The notes under the pieces were generated by a model, which saw nothing but the letters and a program-made list of their open reading frames with translations, was not told the origin of the DNA and searched no databases. 64,000 bases of DNA, taken from the NCBI RefSeq assembly GCF_964340395.1, contig NC_135563.1, positions 632,001-696,000 on the forward strand. Reading direction: 5' to 3'. Position numbers and translations under genes: made by a program. This DNA is from Glandiceps talaboti. Lineage: Eukaryota; Hemichordata; Enteropneusta; Spengelidae. This document shows, in pieces, positions 40,115 through 51,544 of the stretch (positions are counted from its first letter, which is position 1; every line of letters begins with the position of its first letter).

Positions 40115-40917
40115 GTAAGAAAGATACTGTTAGATTAAACTACTGTCTATGCAATTGTGAATTTTCCATGGAAAATAATTGACAATGATCTTAGTCTAAT
40201 GGAAAATAGCTGGCATTTATCTCTATCTCAGTTGAAGCATATGAAACACCTATAAGAGATGTCTAGCTTTTGGAAGAAGTAGAGTATTATAATATGGTTT
40301 TAATAACAAGAACTGTAAGGAGCTGTGTCATTTTAAAACTAACACACAACAAATGTAATTCCTTCATTATGGGAGTAGGGAGTGAGAGTTCATTTCGTTT
40401 TCGTATAAATGATAGTAGTTGTCAATGATGAACTCACACATCAACCACTTTCTTACGACATGAATGATAAGCATACAGCCCAAGCAAGACATTACACTCA
40501 TTATAGACATTACCTCATTTACTTGTACCTGCAACTCTCGGTTTTAAAACATCCGACATAGCTTTGAGGATTTTGGGTTTGCTGTTTAGACACAATGAGA
40601 TTCATAGTACACAAATGTAAACAACACTGCACTAGATTACGTATGGCATGTGATCTTGTCAACGAAAGTTAATGATGTGGGTATGTGATGAGTCAATCGT
40701 TCAATCGTAGTGGCAACTTTTCTAGGACCATCACAATAATTGATTTGAATAAAATTGTGGGGAGGATGTTGCCAAAATACACCCATGTGAAGATTCTAAG
40801 CTGGGCCACATTGGGGTATAACATGAAACTTGTACAAGTGTAAATCCAGAAATTAATTACTGATGAGATGTCACATGTTTGACATGATCGCTAATGTGTC
40901 TTCTAAGAAGACTTGCT
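40115..40917. other. Intron 5, unique part
   Basis: No gene, tandem repeat or recognisable element is seen here besides the exon E donor. There is one local echo: attttccatggaaaat at 40161 resembles the end of exon E. Confidence 0.5.
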
Positions 40918-42405
<1,488 letters not shown>

Positions 42406-42415
42406 TTTTTCACAG

Positions 42416-42493
42416 CTGCGTGGTAAAAAGGGTCTAGTACCATCTAACTTCGTTGAAGAAATTCATGTGTCAGGATCTAAAGGACTTAGAAAG
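42416..42493 (+). CDS. RIMBP: RIM-BP-like gene, exon F (SH3 domain, last part)
   Basis: A 78-bp exon of 26 codons, too short for an ORF search. The acceptor is ctttttcacag at 42405-42415, the donor aaag|gtaatg at 42494, phase 0 at both ends. It encodes LRGKKGLVPSNFVEEIHVSG and six more residues. GLVPSNF is the conserved C-terminal strand of an SH3 domain (the Pro and Asn contact proline-rich ligands) and joins exon E in frame with exactly the spacing of an SH3 fold. Confidence is high because motif, phase and spacing agree. Confidence 0.92.
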
Positions 42494-42581
42494 GTAATGT
42501 CCCTCAGGAGTATAGATATTGTCGATATGTGACGATATCTATGACTTTATGCTTCACACATCATAGTACTTAGCCACCAAC

Positions 42582-42852
42582 AGCACAGCCTGAATGTCTT
42601 TCTGTGTATATGTCCATTCATGGTCAGCCACATCTTAGCACAGCCTGAATATCTTTCTGTGTATATGTCCATTCATGGTCAGCCACATCTTAGCACAGCC
42701 TGAATATCTTTCTGTGTATATGTCCATTCATGGTCAGCCACATCTCTGACACCCATGACTGTATTTCAACCAATCCTTGCACAAATATCAACACAGCCAC
42801 ATCTCTGACACCCATGACTGTATTTCAACCAATCCTTGCACAAATATCAACA
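42582..42852 (+). repeat. Two adjoining short tandem repeats (55 bp x3, 59 bp x2)
   Basis: agcacagcctgaat recurs at 42582, 42637 and 42692 (55-bp period). cagccacatctctgacac recurs at 42735 and 42794 (59-bp period), with the two repeats sharing the string catggtcagccacatct at their border. They lie in intron 6, soon after exon F. Confidence 0.9.
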
Positions 42853-42909
42853 CTACAGGGTAAATATGCACATCACTTAAGTTTGCGACCTTGACTTTAT
42901 GGTTGAGAA

Positions 42910-43500
42910 ATATACAGAAACCATTTAAGAGTCTCCTCCCACATTATCAATGGTAAGCTTTCAAATGAGACTTTGACCTTAGGTTTGTAACAAGTATCAG
43001 TCCAACGACAACATTAACAATACAGAGGAAATTTTGGATAGAAATTTCAGAAACTTGTGCTTGTTTACATTTTTCCTTGACAGACATTTTCACAGTCAAA
43101 TGGCTGAAATTGTTCTTTCAAGAAGTTGAATACACACAGATGCCATTTAAGTGTCTACCTACTCCATATTATCAAAGATATATCATCTTTTTACACCTTG
43201 ACCTTGAACGCCATCAAGGTCAAATAGAAAATTGCTCAAGCACTTAATAAAACTTTAAAAGTGTTATATCTAGAGACACTATTTGAGTGTCTACACCTAT
43301 ATTTATAGAGGCAAACTTTGACCTTAATCTTCATGTTCAAGATCAAATAGCAAACCAGTCAGTAATTTCTACGCAATGAATGAGTGTAACATATTAAGTT
43401 TTCCCTATTACTGTTTCACTACATATGTGCCTACCCCCATATTATCAGATGCAAGCTATTTTTGGTGACCTTTGACCTTGACCTTCAGGGTTAATTATCA
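42910..43500 (+). repeat. Diverged ~135-bp repeat with tgacctt motifs
   Basis: Blocks starting with gtctcct / tgtctacct / tgtctacac / gtgcctacc and followed by atattatca and a TTGACCTT-type string occur near 42917, 43153, 43287 and 43425. This indicates old tandem or dispersed copies with spacing of about 135 bp in the last three. No coding sequence is seen. 43500-43950 is unique AT-rich intron. Confidence 0.5.
43466..43481 (-). promoter_or_regulatory. DR1-type nuclear-receptor site overlapping an ERR-type site
   Basis: On the minus strand the sequence reads AGGTCA-A-AGGTCA (a perfect DR1, 43466-43478), overlapping TCAAGGTCA (43473-43481). DR1 is the known binding pattern of HNF4, RXR and COUP-TF type receptors; TCAAGGTCA is that of ERR or SF1 types. 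It lies inside the TTGACCTT-rich diverged repeat, so it may be accidental. Confidence 0.25.
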
Positions 43501-43840
43501 AAATCAGGCCAATTCCTGCCTATCACAGACACATTGTAGCGTTTACATTTTGCCAGTTTCTTTAAAATCATGTGTACAAGTAATATTAAAGAAAAGAACT
43601 ACACACAAGCATTATTTTTGATGCTCATGTAATTTTTACTGCATGGTATTTATTTGTTGACACCACTTTATTTTAAATCATGTCTCCATTTAGTCACATA
43701 GAAGTAAAGTATTTCTGGAGGGGACTGTGTCATCTTTGAAGACTTGTTCAAATTAGTTTTTGTAGGATTGAGATGAAACTTGCCAGTGTAGTACAGAACA
43801 AGGCCAGCTATACTATGACCCCCCCCCCCCATACATAACA

Positions 43841-43853
43841 AGGTCAAAGGTCA
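43841..43853 (+). promoter_or_regulatory. Second perfect DR1-type nuclear-receptor site
   Basis: AGGTCA-A-AGGTCA on the plus strand, 375 bp from the site at 43466 and in the opposite orientation, in the same intron and next to a C homopolymer. The match is exact, but use as an enhancer is only inferred. Confidence 0.25.
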
Positions 43854-43951
43854 GTCATGGCCTTTGTCAGCCAAACATGCCTAATAACACTTTACAGGTA
43901 AAATTAGGAAATTTAGCTTCTGTGGGATAAAAAATAATATGGGACCATATG

Positions 43952-43992
43952 GTTTTTTAGCGCAACTGAACTGAGATTCAGTAGTGCTGTAG

Positions 43993-44038
<46 letters not shown>

Positions 44039-44930
44039 CAACTTAAAGTCAAAAACTGCTGAACCAATTGCCATGATATTTTGTGGGTCCATTACCTAGA
44101 GTGTCTAGTTGGGAAATTCCTCAAATCAAAATGATCTTACCACTGGTTCGTGATTTGGGTCAAAAATGTGATTTTTGGTCAAAAAACTTAAACTCAAAAA
44201 CTACTGGGCAGATTGGGCTGAAATTTGGGTGAAACATCTTTCAGGGTGTTTTTACTAAAAATTGTTCATGATATGATCCCATCAGTAATATGCAAATTAT
44301 GGCTAACAATGTGTCTTTTCGGTCAATCTTTAATTCCAAAACCACTGAGCAGATTGGGCTGAAACTTAATGGAAATGCATCTAGGGATGTATGTATGGAC
44401 GAAGAAGTATTAAGCATACAATGATTCCATGAGTGATATGCAAATTAGGTATAAAAATGTTCATTTTTGGTCAAAAACATATCTCAAAAAGTACTTGGTC
44501 AGTGAGTTTGAAACTTGGTGAGATGTTTCTGCAGATTTTGTTCAAAACATTTTGACCTAATTGGCCCTAGCAACCATGACAATGCCCTTAGCAACAGCCA
44601 GAACTTAAAAACTACTGGGCAGATTGGGCTGAAATTTGGGTGAAACATTCTTCATGGTGTTTATACTAAGAATTGTTCATGATATGATCCCATCAGTAAT
44701 ATGCAAATTAGGGCTAAAAATGTGTCCTTTTGGTCAAAAGTCTTTACTTCCAAAACTACTGAGCAGATTGGACTGAAATTTGATGGGGATGCATCTAAGG
44801 ATGTATAGATGAAGAAATATTAAGCACATATTGATCTCATCAGTGATATGGAATTTAGGTGTAAAAATGTGAATTTTGGTCAAAAACTTATATCTCAAAA
44901 AGTACTAAGTGAATGGTGGTAAAGTGTGTA
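43952..44930 (+). repeat. Microsatellite-bearing dispersed repeat, copy 3
   Basis: Blocks in the same order as the copies at 5051 and 40918: gcgcaactgaactgagattc, a (GT)n tract at about 43999-44035, aaacaacttaaagtcaaaaa, gcagattgggctgaaatttg and gatatgcaaattaggt. The inner block with actactgggcagattgggct is then repeated (about 44195 and 44605), separated by a ccctagcaaccatgac piece, so this copy has a partial internal duplication. 44931-45518 is AT-rich intron with one more degenerate end piece (gttgtgcgacaacgc at 45333). Confidence 0.75.
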
Positions 44931-45518
44931 GCATGGCCAGTCTAGTTTATGACTTGATTATGTAATATGTTGTAAGACAGCTGTTGCATCACCTACCCAT
45001 ATAATTATAAACTGAATGTAGCTTGTGTTTAAAATATTACAATAAGACAACCAAGAAAGTTAAACCTGTTACATTGGTATGACTTGGTTCCAAATTGATT
45101 TAAAAATATATATAAAGAAGTACAAAACGTTGTAGACACATCACTTTAAAGTTTGATTAGGATGTTGCTATACTTGTCTTGTACACTTCCAACACAGGAT
45201 GGCTGGATTATTATGATGGAAATTAGTTATGAAAATTTTGTTTTGGTTACAACTTTAAATATTCAAAAAATTACATATCAACGGCTTTACCACTTCCTTT
45301 AGGAGGCATTATGAACGACTATGAACATGAAGTTGTGCGACAACGCAATATTTGCGCTATTTTTCTATTTGTTGGATACATAAATCTTCAAATACCCTCA
45401 GATAGTTTATATAAGTATAATTCTAGATTTTGTCCAGTTCTCTATAGACGATGAATTTGGAAAAAATTTATTTATAGACACCCAAAATACACATAACAAA
45501 TGATATTATTTTTTGTCA

Positions 45519-45958
45519 TTTTACTCAGTCTGTCAAACTGTACAGTTGTGCTACAACGCCATTGGCACTATTTTACTCAGTCTGTCAAACTGTACAGTTG
45601 TGCTACAACGCCATTGGCACTATTTTACTAAGTCTGTCAAACTGTACAGTTGTGCTACAACGCCATTGGCACTATTTTACTCAGTCTGTCAAACTGTACA
45701 GTTGTGCTACAACGCCATTGGCACTATTTTACTCAGTCTTTCAAACTGTACAGTTGTGCTACAACGCTATTGGCACTATTTTACTCAGTCTGTCAAACTG
45801 TACAGTTGTGCTACAACGCCATTGGCACTATTTTACTCAGTCTGTCAAACTGTACAGTTGTGCTACAACGCCATTGGCACTATTTTACTAAGGCTGTCAA
45901 ACTGTACAGTTGTGCTACAACGCTATTGGCACTATTTTACTCAGTCAGTTAAACTGTT
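45519..45958 (+). repeat. Minisatellite, 52-bp unit
   Basis: Eight full units plus a partial one; ttttactcag starts units at 45519, 45571 and so on to 45935. The unit joins ttttactcagtctgtcaaac to the tgtacagttgtgctacaacg ... ccattggcac segment, 39 bp of which are identical to the end piece of the dispersed repeat at 5991-6029. Open frames of 100-156 codons cross it in all three frames because the unit lacks stops; they are artefacts. It ends 45 bp before exon G. Confidence 0.97.
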
Positions 45959-46003
45959 AAAGTCTCAATTCATATATTCTTAAATGTTCTTTATATATTG
46001 TAG

Positions 46004-46123
46004 AAAAAATCCAATAGTATCCAAAATGGCTCATCGACACCAAGTGATATTTCTCGTCAAAAGACTGGAAGAAATAGCAGACCCTCGTCAGGTAAAGTGT
46101 CATGGAGTGGAGCAAGGGTCTGA
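46004..46123 (+). CDS. RIMBP: RIM-BP-like gene, exon G (basic tail; possibly last exon)
   Basis: The acceptor is atattgtag at 45995-46003; the frame continues phase 0 from exon F. It encodes KKSNSIQNGSSTPSDISRQK and then TGRNSRPSS, a basic Ser-rich tail following the SH3 domain. Two endings are possible. If TCAG|GTAAAG at 46092 is used as donor, the exon is 88 bp and leaves in phase 1 to an exon outside what I can recognise. If it is not spliced, ten more codons follow (ending SWSGARV) and a TGA stop at 46121-46123, with AATAAA at 46271 as a possible poly(A) signal. RIM-BPs end with a short basic tail after the last SH3, which fits the second reading. I saw no further SH3 exon before 51330. 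Confidence 0.75.
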   Translation, partial: KKSNSIQNGSSTPSDISRQKTGRNSRPSSGKVSWSGARV

Positions 46124-48469
46124 ACAAGCTGAGAATAAACAGAAGACAATTATTTCAAGATTATTATTTTGATATGTAACTTCAAGACTTTAACTTTACT
46201 GGTTTATAAAATCAGTAATGATAACATATAAAGCTACTTTTTATAAGAAAAACCTTCCTCTGTAAAACAAAATAAATTTCTATGACTTGAAGGAACCAAA
46301 ACAAAAAATTAAAACTGAAAAAAAAAAATCAATGTAACTATGAATCAACTTTTAAGGATAAAATACTTAACAAAGTAAACAATCAGGGAACTATAAGTAC
46401 AGCATTAAGAGCTTATAAACCTGATCTCAAATGATCAGAATATCCAGTCATAACCAGGAAAGACTGGTTTAAACCAGTTTGCGCAACATCATACAGAACT
46501 GGCTACAATTTGACAGATATGTCTCTTATAACATGGGCATCGAGAAGTTTTTTCTCTGATGTCTGTCGGTGATATCTATGCTGGAGAATGTTGAGGAATA
46601 TAGAAAGAAGGAACATCATGTTCACAATTTATGTGACATGTTCTGTTTTCCCAGTGTCAGCGTTCCTCAGTGTCATGTCCTGGTAGTAATTGTAAACATT
46701 GAGATAGTGTAGAGACTCATTTCCAGATTTGTGTCTTTTAGCTAAATCATACAGTTCAGAAGGTATACAAGTCTGGCACTAATTAATTTATATGTAGATA
46801 CAATGTATATTTTTACAAAGCATTTACAATCTTTCCTAATTATCTATGCAATTTTGTACCCCGAGTCGCCGTGTAGCTTCTTTTTTACTTTTTATTTTCT
46901 GTGTGTGTTGTATGGTCAGCCATTTTAGTTGCTAATGTGGGAGCATACACATAGTTCAGAGGTGTGTGTAATATAACACTACATTAAAGGCTGCATGTAG
47001 GGGACTATGGGATACATTCCTTCACCAGTACCTCCTAGGAATTTCCCCAATATTGAATTTCAGCTGGGAGTTACTAATAATTAACCCTAACCTCCTCACC
47101 TTAACCTTTGACCGCTGTGTTAGGCTTGTAAATTTTAGCATTGGTAGGACTCTAACTTTTTTCAACCTTGTCTCATAAAAATCACATAATCATATCCTAC
47201 AAAATATTTTTACAGCAAAATGAATCATTACAGAAGTGTGTTTTCAATAATAATTTGAATTTGACAAGTATCAAATCATTATTGAAAATCTTCCACCATC
47301 AAGTTATACCATCCAATTACAGGTTTGATAAAATCCTTTTGCAAATAGTTGGTATTGTATTTTAATAATTAAGTATTTATGAAAAATATAACTTCATTAA
47401 TGACAACCGTTTTTGTGCCATGCATTTAAATATAAATTACATGCAAAGTAGCTTTCTTTCAGTCCCTCAGCAAAAAGTAAATTGCTAGCACAAAATTACA
47501 TTCTTTAATAATCAGTACAGGAAATGTTTACTTTGTTTGTTTTTTGATATTGTTTCTCTCCAGCATAACAGCCACTAAACAACGTATTAACCAGTGCCTT
47601 TGTAAATTGAAGAAATGGCACAAAAACTGCTGTTTGTGAACAGAAGTCATAAAATTCTTCCTATATGACCATTTCTTCTTTTTTGAGGTGCAGACAACTG
47701 AAAGTGTTTACTCTTCTCCAATTGGTTAACTCACATCATGTGGTAGTCATGTTTCCTACTTGGAGTCACATGGTGTCTTATGGCTTCCATTTTCATTACT
47801 TTTTGTAAACTTACAAAGGCAAATAGTTAAATTGTGCTGTCCAAAAATAGTAGATGATTTTTTAATATCATTTGGAGAAGAGAGATTACAATCATTTAAG
47901 TTTTGTCTGCCAACGATTTATTAGTACACTTTTTGTGTATCCCCCATCCCCTGTCATCCAGTCTTACATTTAATAAATATTAATATATCTGTACATGCTA
48001 TGTGAAAAATGAACACCATATGAGTAGAGTCAAAACTTGGATTCATTCTACCTGTATGCTGATGTTGTACAAAGACATGAAATGTATGTAGATTGACAGA
48101 CAATTGGGATGTGGTGGTAAATCCATTTTACACTAAAATATCAAAATATTTAATCTACAAATAAAATAAAGGGGGAAGGGCTATTAATACACATTATGGT
48201 CTGTTTATGATACCATCCCAACAAATGTGAAACAGACATACTTGTGTACATTTTGCCCAAGACCATTGTGTATTTCTGCTTTTATTAGAATTAGAGAGAT
48301 GCATTGACTCCGACTGAGTTAATTTTGAAGTGTGGTGAATGTAAGTGTGATATTGTCAACCCAATTGCCCATAGGATGAATGTCAAGATGTCAAGAATAG
48401 TTTGATGTATTTATTTAAAATGTCTCTACCTTGACAAGTGCCACTGTTGTTGAAGTAATGTGAACTTGA
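46124..48469. other. Unique AT-rich stretch, 3' UTR or intron
   Basis: There is no tandem array and no recognised exon. AATAAA at 46271-46276 could serve as a poly(A) signal if exon G is terminal. The open frame at 47168-47365 has AT-rich, low-complexity codon content and no motif. Confidence 0.4.
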
Positions 48470-48987
48470 AGGGGAACGTCACTCCAGGAAATGAGATAAA
48501 CTTTGGATTGTAGAGAGTCATTTTAATTATTTTACGTCACTTAAATTATGTGCGATTGCTGAGAAAGAGAATGAAACTTGTTGGCCGTGTATTGTTTATT
48601 GGTAGCCATTAGTAGTGGCTGTGCATTGTTTCATGGGGCTAGCCTCATAAATATGAAATGGTTGACACTGCATATTCATGAGTAAAGAACAAATGCCGAT
48701 CCATGGAAATTGTGTAAATGTATGAGGCAACAAGGCAACTCATAAATATTCAAAGTGTATTTTTTCTTTATGCAGGTTTCAACCATTCCATTTTTATGAG
48801 GCTACCTCATGAAACAATGCGTGACCACTAATAAGGGCTGCCATCAAAATAATAGATGGCCAATAATTGCCACTTTGTATGTCTCAGCAATCGTGCAAAA
48901 TGTAAGTGATGTAAAATTATAAAATGACTCTCTACAACCCAACGTTTACATAAATGCCTTCATTTTCTGGAGTTGTGGTCCCCTTTA
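48470..48987. mobile_element. Fold-back element with ~200-bp diverged inverted repeats
   Basis: The left arm (about 48470-48665) starts aaggggaacgtcactccagg. The right arm (about 48765-48985) in reverse complement starts aaggggaccacaactccag. Both continue with gtagagagtcatttta, cgattgctgaga, gcattgtttcatg and agcctcataaa. The arms differ at many positions, so it is old. The middle of about 100 bp has no reading frame. This is the form of a non-autonomous DNA transposon; a target-site duplication is not certain. Confidence 0.75.
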
Positions 48988-49919
48988 AAGATTGTTGAAA
49001 AAAATGCACAAAAGCAGGACACAAGGAACTAACAGTTGGTGTTATTGCATAGTTGTCAGTTCTCAAATGCATACCACTTCAGTGTGTGTGTGAGATAAAG
49101 GGTTAGAATTCTTTCAAAAAAATGGGCAACTATTTTAATAGACCATCCCTTCTGAATATGATCATATGATCAATTAACACACAATAATATCATAACAATT
49201 TGTAAAGAAAACCCTAAATACTTCAATATCAATTGGTTAGGCTCAGTCACATAGGACACTGCTGTTAGGGACCTACATCAGTCACACAGGTCTCTGCCAT
49301 TCTCCATTGGAGGTGATAAAAAGAGTGCCCTGCTCAACTGATGTATAATGGTTACCTTGGTCACTGTTGCCATGAACAGGTCTAAAAATGATGAAGTAAA
49401 AAGAAGTCAAACATGGAATCATAAAGCCGAGTAACGTTTCATTTGTTAAATCAGAATAAAGGCAACAGATCTGTGAAACAGAAATTTTGAAGGAATCCTA
49501 ACTGCCAAACTATTCATATGTTGGAATTTGTAACTTATACAGTGCACATGTTTGAAATGGGTACATCTCTCACCATTTTAATATTAGAGATTTTACAGCT
49601 TTGAGTGACTTTTTCATATCATTACTGCTACTGTTTTATTTTTGTATTTTTTATACACTGTTTTTCTACTTTCCATCACATTATACTTTCCCACTACTAT
49701 GACTGAAATAAAGTATACATTGGTAGATGCACATAATATCAATTTGTCCTTGTCATAATTAGCTGTACACTTTGAATATCTTAGTGCATGATAACATTAA
49801 AAAGTTACATTATACCAGATTTAAACTGAATGCTTTCCTTATGGGCCAAGTCTTTAGATTTTTGTTCCTACACACAATTATTGTTGGAATGCAACAGAAC
49901 TTATGTGATTAGTTATATT
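48988..49919. other. Unique AT-rich stretch
   Basis: No gene or repeat recognised. AATAAA occurs near 49708, which could be a distal poly(A) site of the RIM-BP-like gene if the 3' UTR is long. Confidence 0.35.
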
Positions 49920-50456
49920 TAATGTATGTACATGTACCACATTTAATTGAATTTGAAGTGTGCATTATTAAGATGTACTATGTAGCCTAATTACTGAAAA
50001 TTATTAATTATACAAAATGACTCATTAAAACTAAAAGCTACATCACTAAGCTTTTCAGAACATATGCAATTGTTTATGTTTTAACTATGTACAAAATTAC
50101 ATTTCATTTGAAGTATGCTTTCTTAAGATATAGCCTAATTCCCAAAGACCATTAATTATGCAAATGACTCATTCAAACTCAGAGTTATATATATAAATAA
50201 GCTTTATGAGACACTTGTACCCTGGTATCATAAATGTATGTACCAAATTATATAGAACTTGAAGCTTGCACTCTTCATATATTAGCTAATTACTAAAAAT
50301 CATTTCTTATGCAAATGACTCATTAAAACTGAAAGCTACATCAACAAGTTTTTCATGACATGTGCTTTGTTATATTTGAAGTATGTACCAAATAATGTTC
50401 AATTTGAAGTGTGCATTCTTAATATATAGCTTAATTACTGAAAAGCATCTTTGTCT
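49920..50456 (+). repeat. Diverged tandem repeat, ~150-bp unit, 3.5 copies
   Basis: Units begin near 49924, 50087, 50234 and 50382. Each carries atgtacca-type starts, a tttgaagtgtgcatt-type block, agcctaattact and ttatgcaaatgactcatt. Copies differ by roughly a fifth of positions by eye. The unit contains an octamer-like atgcaaat. No coding sequence. Confidence 0.75.
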
Positions 50457-50921
50457 GGATCTCCGAGAATACAATTCATAGCATTAATGGGTAAATTGAT
50501 ATGCATAATAGACTTGAACCAATCACTAACTGCGTTTACAAAATGAACACAAAGGTGAATCAATTAGACCCCAAGAAAATAACAGCTTATTTGATGGTAA
50601 AATCTTAGAATCAAGTCTAAATTGAAAGTTTCTTAATTGAACGTCGATCGTTGATTTATGGCAAAGTAAAAATAATTTTTTCCAAGAAAAGACAAGATCG
50701 ATAACATCGTGTCAATACCGAATAACATGTACGGGGATATAATCTGGATCTTCTATCTGTAAAAAATACCTTTACATATCCCTATTGATTTTCATGCTAC
50801 ACAAGCATTTGTTATTACGAAACTTAGGTACATAAACAAAAATCTTCACAAAATTAGGTTTGGCAAGGATTCCTTTCCAATCTTCAGGTATAGCGGATAC
50901 CAGCTACGTGTATTGAAAAAA

Positions 50922-50975
50922 ACAGTACTTATATTACCATAAATAAACAGTACTTATATTACCATAAATAAACAG
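50922..50975 (+). repeat. 25-bp direct duplication
   Basis: acagtacttatattaccata occurs twice with a 25-bp period, followed by a third truncated start (acagtaatta). It is followed by a C homopolymer at 50984. Confidence 0.9.
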
Positions 50976-51330
50976 TAATTAGCTGCCCCCCCCCCCTGAG
51001 ATTTTGGAAAAAAAGAAAGAAAAAAAGCTACTTTTTGAATACATAGCAATGCTATTAAAATCGTTATTTACGTGACGATTCCTAGCATGCGCGATTTAAA
51101 TGGATAGTTCACTAAAGTGACTGTACACTGACTCCTCGCTAATATGTATCTTATATCGCTATTGTACGCTGGCTTAACTTTGAAATAAAATGTGTCCAGT
51201 TCAAAATTGTAACTTTTTGCACCAAATTAAAAATTCTTTGTGCGGGAAAGTACAAACAAAGTGCGCACATGCACTGTGCATTTTCCGCGAGTAACAGTAG
51301 TCTTGAAAGTCTCCTTCATTTGAAGACAGC

Positions 51331-51540
51331 AAGTCGCAATTATAATGTCAGCGAGTGAAACTCAAAAAAAAAAAAGACGGAAAAAGTCGTTCAACGTGAG
51401 GTCGCCTGCTATGCTGCATGCAGTGACTCCGAAGATGCGCTCGATCTCATTTACATCTTGTTCCTTATATTGAAACATTTCATACTGATAAAACGGCAGA
51501 TCTCTTTTTGGAATATATGGTGGCCCTGAAAAAATATTTT
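51331..51540. other. Candidate small exon or promoter region
   Basis: 51230-51430 is richer in CpG than its surroundings. On plus, an ATG at 51344 opens MSASETQKKKRRKKSFN, followed by AAC|GTGAGG, which would fit a first coding exon with a donor at 51396; read through, the frame stops after 43 codons. On minus, the frame from 51522 to 51362 (GPPYIPKRDLPFYQYEMFQY and on) starts after a TTTTTTCAG acceptor-like run that is itself the tail of the neighbouring LINE. I recognise neither peptide. At most one is real, and both may be chance. Confidence 0.25.
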
Positions 51541-51544
51541 TATT

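Noticed and set aside
45513-45983. 156-codon frame before exon G
   Set aside because: A product of the stop-free 52-bp repeat; its frame does not match the RIM-BP-like reading frame at the acceptor.
47168-47365. 65-codon frame as a further exon of the RIM-BP-like gene
   Set aside because: Its composition is AT-driven (Ile, Asn, Lys), with no SH3 or other motif and no acceptor in matching phase.
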